Below, piece by piece: positions 53,201-61,992 of a stretch of 64,000 nucleotides of DNA (position 1 is its first letter; each line of letters starts with the position of its first letter). The notes beneath the pieces were generated by a model. The model saw only the letters and a list, made by a program, of their open reading frames with translations. It made no database searches and was not told the DNA's origin. The stretch spans positions 82,529,785 through 82,593,784 of the forward strand of contig CM048555.1 of the NCBI GenBank assembly GCA_026413225.1, written 5' to 3'. This stretch comes from Otis tarda. Taxonomy: Eukaryota > Chordata > Aves > Otidiformes > Otididae. The position numbers and the translations under genes were made by a program.

Positions 53201-56200
53201 GAGCGTTGCGCTGCTGCCAGCACAGTCTGCCTCAGGGCACCCAAACTGCACCCCACGCTTGGGGACAGCCCGCACGGGCTCGTAGCGACGGCCGGTCGCC
53301 GCTTGTGGTGGGTGTGCGTTCCTTGCTCACGCCTTGAGAAGGACAACCTGCTCCCCTCCGTCTTCCTTCGGTCCGGGTCCAGGCTCACCTGCCGCTCAGC
53401 GCGGCGGAGTGGAGGAGATGGGAGTACTGGGGTTTGACAGCCCGCGTCGGGGACCCCGCTGTCCTGGGGGGTCCTCGTGAGCGTCCGCAGCTGGAGCTCT
53501 GACTCTCCGCGCTCGCTCTGACTCTCCCCCTGTGGCTGCTGGCGCGCGGGTGGGTGGGCAGGACGCCCTGCTGCCAGCGTCACACAAAGGTGGCGGTCAC
53601 TGCCGCGCGCCAGGAGCAGCTCCTGCCCCAGGCCCGTGGCTGCCGGGCTCCGCGCCCATCCCCGCTCTGCGCTGGGGTCCCTGACAGTCGTCCCCTGCCC
53701 GCTCCCACCCGTCCGTCCTCCAGCCCCACGGCTCCCGTGCCTGAGCATCGCCAGGAGGGCGCGGAGCGGGGAGCTGGTTTAACAAACACTGCTGTTCTGC
53801 GGCTGGGGAGACGCCCGACCCAGCTCGTACGTCCTGGCCAGGCTGGCACTGCTGCGAGAAAAACCAGGCAGGAGGGGCCCATCCTCGGCAGTGACAGACG
53901 TTTTCGGTTCTGCAAGGCCAGGCAGTTACCGTAAAGCCAGAACCAGTTTCTGGAAGAAATCCTTTCTGAGGTGTTTGATGACGGTATTGAAGAAGTCTTG
54001 TAACACTGGAAAAATTCCTGAGGAATGGGAAAACTCTCTCTCAGCTCACGTTACAGAGGGCGAACCAGATGACCTTGCTAACGGTAGCCCAGAGAGGCTG
54101 GCCATTGATCCCGGCGCAGTCGTGGAGAGGATGCCATCAATTCAGAGTTAAGAGATGGCAGCATAATTACTGTTAATCAGTCCAGCTTTACTAAGCATGG
54201 AGTTTAATAAAAAAAAAATCAAATTTAGCTGTTACTTTTTGTGAAGTCGCTAATGTGACTGACTAAGATAACTGACATCACAGGCGAGACTAACGGCTGT
54301 TTGACTTCATGCAGGGTTCTGATTTAAAATGAGCATTGTGAGTTTATTAAAATAACTACTTTTAACTTCCTTAACATATATCTTCTCAGTTCTAAAAAAA
54401 GGAATTACAAATGGAGAACCGTGGTGCTGGGATGGGCATTTCCTCTGGCTCCCAGGGGAACCAGCTCCTGGCTCAGGAGTCTGGTCAGACGTGGCCGGTG
54501 CAGGGGCGCGGGCGGCAGTGGCAGCGCGGGGTGGCGGGGAAGCCTCTGCTCCGCGCCTGGGCTCTGCGGGCAGCGAGGGGCTGGGGCGCGGGCCGGGGCT
54601 GCGGGGCAGAGCTGGGAGCTCCCAGCAGTGAGCGGCCAGAGGCGAGGCCGAGTGCGGTGTCCTGATGTGCAGAGCGCTGGTGCAGTGTTTGCTTTTCCAA
54701 AAAAACCCAGCCAGGCGTCCCCCACCCTCACGGCACCAGGGGATGACGAGGGCGGTGGGCTGTGGGCCAGGCTGAGTGCAGCGCTGCTGAACGAGGCGGG
54801 GGACACGAGGATAGTGCTGGCACAGCACCCACAACCGGGGGGTGGCAGGAGGGGCCGGGGGTCATCTCCCTCCCTGCACAGCGTCCGCCCGTCTGTGTGT
54901 CCTGCCCGCGGCGCGGGGCACAGCGTGACGGGTGTGGAGTCAGCGCTCCCGTCTCTCTGCAGGGAGCAGCCCTGAAGTACCTGCCTTCCATCCTGGAGGA
55001 CGTGTTCGGGATCTTCGACTCCTCCGTGCTGGGGTAGGGTCTGCTTTGCCCCGTCCCGCCCCGTGCTCTGCAGAGTGCTCAGTGCCTGCCGCAGCCCCTC
55101 TGCCCCGCTCCCGTCCCGCAGCGACTCCTGTTCGGAGCTGCCGGCGGGATGCAGGCTGACACTGTTGGGCCGAGGGCAATGGCAGCTGGAGGGGTCTGGG
55201 TTTCCTGATGCCTGGGAGTCACCTCCTTATCCCCTTCCTAGTGCAAAACCAGAGGAGGGCTTCGCTCAGTTTTAGTGGTGGCCTGTGCTTCAGGCAGAGG
55301 CTGAACCCCGCTCAGTCCTAGACGGGTCCGTTTGGGGAGCTCAGCAGGGTTTTTATGCCAAGCATCTCCGCGTGGCCATCTGCGGCGGGCACGGGCTGCC
55401 TCGCGCTGTGGGGCCGTCCTGCCCTGCACCTCCCGGCACAGCTCTGCCCCCCTCGAGTGGCTCCCCCTGCCTGGCAGCCCCGTCCCGGCTGAAACACGGG
55501 GCAATGGGTACCCGAACCCCGCTGCTGCCTCTGCCTGGCTGAAACATGGGGCAATGGGTACCCGAACCCCGCTGCTGCCTCTGGCTCCTGCAGAGGGAAA
55601 GGGGCTGCGAGTGCCTGGGGCTGCGGAACGAGCGGGGGTCTCGCAAGCCTTGTGTTTAACCCTCATCAAATCCTCTCTCCTGCGCGGCAGGGCCTTGCTG
55701 CGGGACTTCATTGGGAACCTGCCGCCCCAGCGCCTGCTGAAGCAGAAGCTGCAGTCCCTGACCGACATCGTGAACAGCAAGGTCTTCCAGTCCTACGGTG
55801 AGAGGGGCAGCGGGGGTCCCGGTGGCACTGCCCGTGCTGAGCTCCCCGGGAGGGCCGGGGCGTCGGAGGGGGACGAGTCCCTGCACAGGGACCGCTCCTC
55901 TGCCCCAGACGGCTCCTGCGCCCGGGGTGGCTCTGCAGAGGGAGGCAGTTCCTCCAGCTTCCCCCGGACCCTGGCCGGGGTGCCGCTGGAGCCGCTGGAG
56001 CCGCTGGAGCCAGCCTCTCCGGTCTGAGGCGCTGCGGGCTGCGGGGGGGAAATGCGGTTTGGCTAAAGCCACGTGCGGCAGCGTGAGGACGGGTTAGCGT
56101 GGTGTTCCAGGAGGGGCTGTCGGGGGCTTGCTGGCGGGCTGGAGGGACGCAGGACTCCCCGGGTCTGCCCTGGCTCCAGCGCTGTCGGACATTCTTAGCC

Positions 56201-58823
56201 GTGATCTGGGTGATGGAAAAAAGAGCAGACTTGGTGAATTCTGCCCTGCAAGGCAGAAGCAGCTGGAGGCAGGCGGGAGGACAGACTCAGGGTTTAAAAT
56301 GATCTCAACAAGTTGGAGAAAAGGGTTTGGAAGATACAGACGATATTCAGGTTACCAACCATCGTGTGAAAGCAGTCCCCGAGCAAGCAGAGGGCAGAGC
56401 CCAGGGCGCAGCAGGGCTATGGGGCGGGGGCAGGGGCTCCGCGGTGCAGCCCGCACGGGGGGAGCGTCCCTCGGGCGTCGTGCTGGTCCCGTCTGTTCCC
56501 GTGCGGCCCTCTCCTGCGCCGAGGCGGTGGCGTGCCCGCCAGCCCCGTGCCTCGCTCTCCGCCCCACAGAGTGCCGGGAGCTGCTGCTGCAGACGGCGGT
56601 GCCCATCCTGCGGGAGCTGATCGAGAAGGGCGAGGAGGAGCACGCCTGCATTGAGCTGCTCAGCAACGTCCTGGAGGTGCTCTACAAGGCCCAGAAGGTA
56701 AACCCCGTCTGTTCTGCTGGCTCCATTTCCCTCCCCAGTAATCACCCTGGAAATCACCGGACTGAACCCGTGTGAGTGGGGCCAAGCGCTAATTACTGAC
56801 CACGATGTGGTCGGGACTGATGGCGATCCATCCGAACTCCAAGGGAGCGTTGGTGCCCCCCATCCCAGTGGGAACCTGCCCAAGATGAGGGTAAAACCCC
56901 TTTGATCTCCACCTCAGCTGGTCTTTGGTGGCCTCCCATCGGTCCCTGTAAGCGGGGAAGAGGCCTCGCCAGGGACAGCACCGACCCGAAGGCAAGGGGT
57001 GCATCGCCGGCCGTGCCTCCCGCTGCCCCTGCTCTGCCCTGCCCAGGAGGAAGGCGAGGAGGCAGCCGGCCAGCGATTTCCTGCTGGCCCCGGGCAGCAT
57101 TGCGCTCCGAAATTAGCAGCAATGGCCCAAAATGGGCCAGAGCCCTGGGGTGCAGGAGGTTCAGCCCCGCACCCTGCAGCAGAGCTCTGACCGTGCCCGG
57201 GGCAGTGGGGTGCCCCACACACCCCCTCCCCCTGCGCTGCCTGTGGGAGCCTGCCCGCTGCTGGGGTACCAAAGCGATGACAGCCGCACGCCGGCCCGGC
57301 TGCGCTCGGGGTCAGCGGGCTGGGCGTCCAGCCAGGCATGGTCCTGCTGTGGGTGCCGGACCGCCCAAACTCGACTCATCCCATGATGGCCTCCGGTGGG
57401 ACAAGGCCGTCCTTGCTGGCATCAGCACGATTTCCCGGGATGCTGTTTGTTGCAGAGAGCGGAGCAGCTGCAAGCACAGCACGGTGCGGGCAAGGGACGG
57501 CACAAGGACCGTGGGGACGCGGAGCTGGTGAGTGCCTCTCTGGTGGGCTTCGGCACGGTGGGCGACGGGAAGGAGCCAGGTGCCCCGTGCGTTTGGGAAG
57601 GGCTTATCTGCATCTCGCTCCGGCAGCAGACCCCGAACAGTCACCTGGTGTCAGTGCGCAGCGCTGGGCTGCTGCGGTGAGGGGGGCAGGGTGGGGAGGC
57701 CGGGGGTCTGTGTGGCTCTGGGCTTGCAGTGAGCCCTCAGTGCCATGTGTCCCACCCTGGGGTTGGGGGCGTCGGTGCCCAGACCCCCGCAGCCTCGGTG
57801 CTTTGCTGTGCACTGGCCAGCGGTCTCGGACCATTCTGGCTCCTCACTGGGGTGAGGAGTGATCGTGATCGCACAGCTCTCGGGGGGCATCGGGACTGCA
57901 GGGTGGCGCGGTGCCGCTCCCAGCACGGCAGGCGAGGTGCGCGCGAGGTGTGCTGTGCTCCAGAGCCGGCTCACGCTGGGTCACAGCCCCCGCAGCGTCC
58001 CCGTGGCCCCGCTGGGCTCGCTGCTCCCCAGGCGCCGGAAGGATAAAGCGTGGGCTTGCAACTGGAAGCAGCGTCCATGCTTACACCGGAGCGCATCGCC
58101 GTGTTCCGGCTCCGATGCCGCCAGCCCCACACAGCGACTCAATGAGCCGTACGTGCGGTGCTGTAGCGGACAAGTCTCTTACTTCAGTATTTCACACGAA
58201 TCACAAGTCCGCTGGTGGTTTCCCATCTCCCAGCGTGCTGCGAGCCTGTCCCTGCCGGCGGTGTGCTCCTGCCCGGCCACGGCACGGACCAGAGCTGTCT
58301 GGTCCCACGGCTGAGGATCCCAGGCGCGGGGCTTGTCCGACGGCCGTGGGCTCCCACAGCTGGAGCAGAGCTGCTTCCTCCTTGCTCCACGGGGCACTGC
58401 GGGTGCTGAGGGAACTTGTGCCCTCGGTCCTCTGCCGAGAATAACTGCCAATACTTCGCAGCCTCCTCGCCTGCTTTTTGTGATGAGCCGCAGTAATTGC
58501 AGCGGTGCCGCGGGGCCGATCGCTCGTGGCCCGGGACGTGGCATGCCCCGGCCCAGCCTGCCAGCACCGGGTGCCCGTGGGGGCTGGGGACCGCGTGCCG
58601 GCTCTGTGCCGCGGGGGCGATTCCCGTTGGCTGTGGCGATGGTGCCGTCACCCGCGCCCTCGCTCTTGGCACCAGGGCAGGCGGCAGCGGGTGCTCAGGC
58701 GGGGCCGTAACAGCTCTCGCCTTGCAGGTGGAGGTGAAGAAGCACATCCAGCTGATCCTGGAGCGGCTGCTGCACACCGTCAATCGGAGGGTGATCGTCC
58801 TGGACCGGGAGAACGCCCTGCGG
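32212..58823 (+). CDS. DOCK-A family Rac GEF, DOCK2-like, N-terminal half (27 exons, 930 codons, continues past window)
   Basis: DOCK-A proteins (DOCK1, 2, 5) bind ELMO and activate Rac. Exons: 32212-32254, 33995-34078, 34250-34290, 34521-34576, 34681-34777, 34853-35001, 35181-35316, 35404-35558, 35901-35982, 37009-37144, 38277-38352, 38471-38550, 38648-38773, 38880-39004, 39742-39840, 40290-40362, 41163-41266, 43281-43470, 45538-45635, 46152-46241, 46529-46629, 46817-46951, 51759-51870, 54963-55033, 55691-55797, 56570-56697, 58728-58823. All phases close (2790 nt). An SH3 domain spans residues 15-68 ([15 protein letters not shown]); DHR-1 starts about residue 421 ([20 protein letters not shown]). 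DOCK2-leaning features are the MAPW start, [12 protein letters not shown] and [12 protein letters not shown], and a Ser-rich linker before [20 protein letters not shown]-2, the catalytic part, is not in the window. Orthologous DOCK2 is expected elsewhere, so this is a fourth DOCK-A paralog by inference. Confidence 0.9.
32255..33994 (+). other. DOCK-like intron 1
   Basis: 1.7 kb between the 14-codon first coding exon and the SH3 exons; donor GTGAGT, acceptor CCCCGCAG. First introns often hold regulatory sites, but nothing distinctive was seen. Confidence 0.6.
37145..38276 (+). other. DOCK-like intron 10 with A/T-rich island
   Basis: Contains a lower-GC block at about 37450-37600 carrying ATTATTGATTTTAC, CCGATTAGCG, GGAATTACCG and GGCTAATTGC, reminiscent of homeodomain/PBX-type sites. 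Remaining sequence is unremarkable. The inference of a regulatory element rests on composition and motif density. Confidence 0.4.
38648..43470 (+). other. DOCK-like DHR-1 (C2-like) coding segment
   Basis: Exons 13-18 encode residues about 379-617. This covers the DHR-1 domain, which in DOCK1/2 binds PtdIns(3,4,5)P3 at the membrane. Recognisable segments are [56 protein letters not shown] and [18 protein letters not shown]. No frame break is visible. The intron after exon 13 has a GC donor (38774-38775, GCAAGC). Confidence 0.85.
41267..43280 (+). other. DOCK-like intron 17
   Basis: 2 kb, less GC-rich than average. A 20-base unit (GTGCGGTCGGTGTCCGGCT) is duplicated near 42925-42970. No exon or gene was recognised. 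Confidence 0.6.
43471..45537 (+). other. DOCK-like intron 18
   Basis: 2.1 kb with donor GTGAGT and acceptor CCGCCCAG. A very long minus frame crosses this intron and neighbouring exons (44984-47761) but is low-complexity shadow coding. Nothing else recognised. Confidence 0.6.
46952..51758 (+). other. DOCK-like intron 22
   Basis: 4.8 kb. Holds a CR1 3' end (48417-48708) and two strikingly A/T-rich islands, 49440-49760 and 51059-51260, the second with repeated AACCACA (RUNX-like) words. No additional DOCK exon is needed: exon 22 (CA|) joins exon 23 (|G CTC TAC GAG) in frame. Confidence 0.65.
48417..48708 (+). mobile_element. CR1 LINE 3'-end fragment
   Basis: The stretch has the hallmark CR1 3' sequence order: GGGCACTGGCACAGGCTGCC, GGCCAGGTTGGATGGGGCTC, TGTCCCTGCCCAGGGCAGGG, and GACCCTTCCTACCCAAACCC. 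It is 5'-truncated and diverged, so an old insertion. CR1 is the dominant avian retrotransposon, supporting a bird origin. Confidence 0.9.
51871..54962 (+). other. DOCK-like intron 23
   Basis: 3.1 kb containing a LINE reverse-transcriptase remnant (53930-54215) followed by an A/T-rich tail to about 54415. The rest is GC-rich with no recognised gene. Confidence 0.6.
53930..54215 (+). mobile_element. CR1-type LINE reverse transcriptase remnant
   Basis: Plus-strand translation gives [16 protein letters not shown], matching the start of the CR1-type reverse transcriptase (pattern W..GKIPEDW), and further on [10 protein letters not shown], matching the NQHGFTKGKS region. Stops separate the pieces, so the element is dead. 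It is old and heavily diverged. Confidence 0.7.
55487..55585. repeat. 50-bp direct repeat, 2 copies, in DOCK-like intron 24
   Basis: GGCTGAAACACGGGGCAATG... at 55487 is repeated at 55537 with one or two differences, both followed by GGTACCCGAACCCCGCTGCT. A near-identical tandem duplication. Confidence 0.9.
56185..56345 (+). mobile_element. Probable CR1 ORF2 remnant
   Basis: GATCTGGGTGATGGA near the start and AATGATCTCAACAAGTTGGA near the end correspond to CR1 reverse-transcriptase coding segments in the right order, with an internal deletion. Strongly decayed, so confidence is limited. Confidence 0.45.
57457..57528 (+). other. Candidate cassette exon (24 codons) in DOCK-like intron 26
   Basis: A segment flanked by TGTTTGTTGCAG and by CTG|GTGAGT. 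It is exactly 72 bases, open in the frame required, and phase 0 at both ends, as are exons 26 and 27. It would insert [20 protein letters not shown] plus DAEL between LYKAQK and [12 protein letters not shown]1/2/5 have no matching segment, so it would be alternative or lineage-specific, or a chance pseudo-exon. Confidence 0.35.
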
Positions 58824-61570
58824 GTGAGTACCACCGCCGCCGCCTTGCGCTGCGTGGGGCGTTAGGGCTGCGCTGCCTCCTGTGCTGCCTGAAAGGCGTC
58901 ACTGATTTTGGGGTGTGGGGCCGGATGACCAGCGCTGCTCCCCAGCCGGCAGCGCAGCGCGGTACCCAGCTGGCTGGGGCCGGGTGTGCCGGTGTCAAAC
59001 GCAGCTGGGTGCACCTGAAAGCCCCAAAGCGGGGGAGCCGTGCAAGGAGCAGGTCTGCAGCAGAGGGTGCGTTGCGGGGAGCAGGCGGGCTGTTTGCAAT
59101 GCAGGAAGCCCATTTTGAAAGCAGATGGGGTCTGGGCTGTGTTCTCCAGAAAACCAGTGGCTGGACCCGGTGAACCGTCACGATTTTACCTGCCGGGAAC
59201 ACGTGGGAGGAATGTGCCAGGACAGCCGCCTCTCGCGGGAGGGGTGGGCAGGTCGGAGCGCGGCTCAGCCAAAGCTTCCTGCGGAGCAGCTGCAGCGGGT
59301 GCGATGGTGCGATTGTGAAGGCGGGAAACAGCGCCGTGGCCAGCGTGGTTCGTGGGCGCTCTGACGTGGACGTGGCGGCAAACCCGGTGCGCTCGGCTGG
59401 GCAGTGAGGCGTGGGCCCGACAAGTTGCTCTGGGTCGTAAGGATGGGCGAGGGGCTGGGTCCGACTGCGTTCTGGGAGCCTGGAGCAAGCGGTGGAGCCG
59501 TGCGGCAGTGGAGAAGCGCCGTGCTGTGCTGCATCGTGCCGCGCTGCGTGCCGTTCCTGGGGAGGTGGGGGCATCCAGAGTGGCAGCTCAGCCCTTCGCT
59601 TGAGCCTTCTTGGGACAAGGTCGTAGGTTTGCCATCCTGTTCTTTGTTGTTGTTAATAACGACCTAAATAAACCGAGATGTTAAAGCTGGCGGGCGGGAC
59701 AGGAGCTTTACCCTCACTGGCCCTGCCCATGCTCTGCGGCGGACAACGCTGCCCGGCTCTGCGAGCGTCCCAGGTGCTGGCGTTGCTCCCGCTGACGCGC
59801 TGGGGCTGTTGCCGCTCCGTGCCCAGTGACCCCTTCTCGTACCCCTGAGGGACAGGGGGAGCGCGAGGTTCCCAGCTCAGCCTGCCCTCCCCTGCCCGCT
59901 CGGCCGCCCCGGTGGTGCAGCCCTATGGTGGCGTCTCCGACAGCGGCTCTGCCGTTGCGGGGTGGCTGTACCGGCCGAGCCGAAGGCGGGTGCGGTGCCA
60001 GCGCCAGTGGCCTCGTGGCCAGGCAGTGCCGCTTCGGCCGCAGCTCTGCTGCTGAGAACTGTGCCGGGTGGGCGCTGTGCCGGGCGGGCGCTGTGGCAGG
60101 TGCTGGGGTGGGTGCTGTGCCGGGCGGGCACGGCGGGTGCTCGGCGCTGGAGTGATTCAGGCAGGAGATGTGACTCAGGCAGGAGGCGCATACAGCACTG
60201 CGTTTGGTATCAGCTTGCTTCCAGCCTTTGTTCCCAGGCTGTGCGCGTCAGCGCCGGAGGAACAAGAGCAAAAAGAGCTGTCGGGCACGCTCTGCCAGGC
60301 TGTGACGGTGGTGAGCAGGGTGCTGGCTGCGCCTCGCTCCCACCACTTGCTCCCCTTCCCACGCACTGGCCCTGCTGCGCTCCACAAACGCCGTCTGCCA
60401 GCTTTCCCAGTTGTCCATGGTTTCCGCGCCGCTGCTCCGGCCCCTGCTTGCCCCCGCAGCCCGGGCCGCTCCCGCAGCAGTGGCTGCCAGGAAGGGTTGG
60501 GGGACCAGAGCCACGTGTGCCCACGCCGAGGGCGGCTGCCGTCCATCCTGGGCAAGAAGGGAGGAGCACCTGGCACAGGGGATGGAGCTCAGCATCGTGT
60601 CAGCTCCCACAGGTTCTCCTGCTTTGGTGTGCTGTGGTGTGTGTGCCAGGTGGAGAGGCCACGGCCAGACCTCCTGCCCTCTGCCTCGCCCGACCGCAGC
60701 CGCGTGCTGGGCGATGTCCCCCTCTCCGAGGCTGGTGGCCCCTGCCGGGAGAGCCGTGACTGCTGTGGGCGGATGCTGAGGGCATCGTGCGGGCAGCGTC
60801 ACCCGGGCTCCTTGGCGGCCGAGGGCGGTCAGGGAACGCTGCATCCCGGGAGCGTGGGGAGCCCTCGCTGCGCCGCACTCGGCATACGCTCGCCTCCCGC
60901 TGCTGCCGCCGGCCACTTTGATCCGAGACCCTCGTTAAACTGCTGCTGAATTTCTCCTCTCGCGGGCAGCCTTGCAGAGGCTGGAATATTGGAGCTGCTA
61001 ATTCCTTTCTCCCTGTAATTAGCCAGCGCATCCTGCAGCTGGGGAGACCCTGCCAGCCAGCCGCAAAGGGGGACAGAGAGGGCATTCCCAGTCCCCGCAG
61101 CCCCCGGCAGCCCCTGCTCCTATGGCAGCCCCGGGTACAGGCAGGCTGTGAGCCCCCCGGCCTTGCCCCGGGGAGCTCACTGGGAGGAGGGCCATGTCCC
61201 CGGGACCCCATGTAGCCCACCCTCCCACCTGGGAGGTCGCGGGGACAGGTCTCCTCTCTCCCGGCCAGGGTCTCACAGAGTGACAGGGGGTGCAGGAGAA
61301 ACCTTCGGCGCTCCCCGTTAACCCGCAGGCAGCAGCCGGGGGGGACGGGCAGGCAGCCCACGCTGTGGGGTGCAGGATGGGTGCCGATTTCAGCCAGGGC
61401 AGGCCGGGAGCACGGGGCTGCAGGGAGCCCCAAGGCAGAGGAGGGCCCGAGGCTGCTCTGGCTGAGGGGCTGTGGGCGCCTGGCGAGCGCCGCAGCCTGA
61501 GAGCAGGACGGCTGCTGGCCCCCTCTTCATCCTCATTCAGAACAGAAGTGCACAGGTGGGAGAGGATGTA
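58824..61570 (+). other. DOCK-like intron 27, first part
   Basis: After exon 27 (donor GTGAGT at 58824) no further DOCK exon is recognisable up to the end of the window. The next expected segment, with a pattern such as FVACMTA, was searched for and not found. The interval ends at the 3' end of the antisense gene. Lower-GC patches with TAATTAG-type words lie at 60895-61030. Confidence 0.65.
59667..59672 (+). terminator. AATAAA in DOCK-like intron 27
   Basis: AATAAA followed by a GT-containing tract, 840 bases past exon 27. Reading through the exon 27 donor would add 14 residues before a TAG at 58863. It could support intronic polyadenylation of a short DHR-1-only transcript, or be chance. 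Confidence 0.3.
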
Positions 61571-61593
61571 ACAAAAATAGTGTCTCTGTAGAA

Positions 61594-61640
61594 TTTATTG
61601 AATTCTCATTAAATACAGCCATTGTTCCCCTCGCTTTATT
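61594..61640 (-). terminator. Two AATAAA poly(A) signals of the antisense gene
   Basis: TTTATT on plus at 61594-61599 and 61635-61640 gives AATAAA twice on minus, 155-200 bases after the TGA at 61794. The whole 61570-61700 stretch is A/T-rich, typical of a 3' UTR end. It marks a real transcript terminus. Confidence 0.75.
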
Positions 61641-61793
61641 TACACAGGGGCTTCAATAGATGAAACTGAACGGTTAAAAATATAAAAGCTGGTGCTACCC
61701 AAACCCTACCATCAGAGGGAGGGAGAGGAGGAAGGAGGTGTGGGCAGGGGGTCAGTGCTGGGACGGTGCCCCCGCGCTCCTGGTGCCACCGGC

Positions 61794-61992
61794 TCACAGG
61801 AACCAGAAGCATTTCCGCCTGGATTTCTTTGCGTCCAGCTTCGCAGGCAGCTTCGTCACTGGCGATGGCTCTTGCCTGGGCAGGACAGCCGCTGCCGCTG
61901 CGGCCGCGGGGGAGCTCGGCGTTGCGTCGCCCTCGATATGGCTCAGCACCCGCTGGAAGCGGCCCTCCTGCTGCCGGAAATCGTGCTCCACG
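61794..61992 (-). CDS. Terminal coding exon of an INSYN2/FAM196-like gene, partial
   Basis: The exon opens at an acceptor GCTCACCCGCAG in phase 2 and codes 65 residues: VEHDFRQQEGRFQRVLSHIE (a likely short coiled coil), a poly-Ala tract, then a basic tail ending KKSRRKCFWFL and TGA. Two AATAAA signals follow, so this is a genuine last exon. INSYN2A and INSYN2B (inhibitory postsynaptic gephyrin-associated proteins) lie antisense inside mid-gene introns of DOCK1 and DOCK2. This exon lies antisense just past DOCK exon 27, in the same arrangement. The coiled-coil and basic-Cys tail are consistent with my recollection of the INSYN2 C-terminus, but the assignment leans heavily on position. Cys is fifth from the end, so not a standard CaaX box; palmitoylation is possible. 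Upstream exons were not found. Confidence 0.6.

Noticed and set aside
32212..58823. Calling the DOCK gene DOCK5
   Set aside because: DOCK5 was considered because of possible 8p21 synteny, but the start, the helical-repeat segments and the linker before [13 protein letters not shown] agree better with DOCK2, and no 8p21 neighbours are present.
61794..61992. A neuropeptide precursor because of the basic KKSRRK followed by CFWFL
   Set aside because: Only one Cys, no second Cys for a urotensin or somatostatin-type ring, and the preceding coiled-coil exon does not look like a prohormone.
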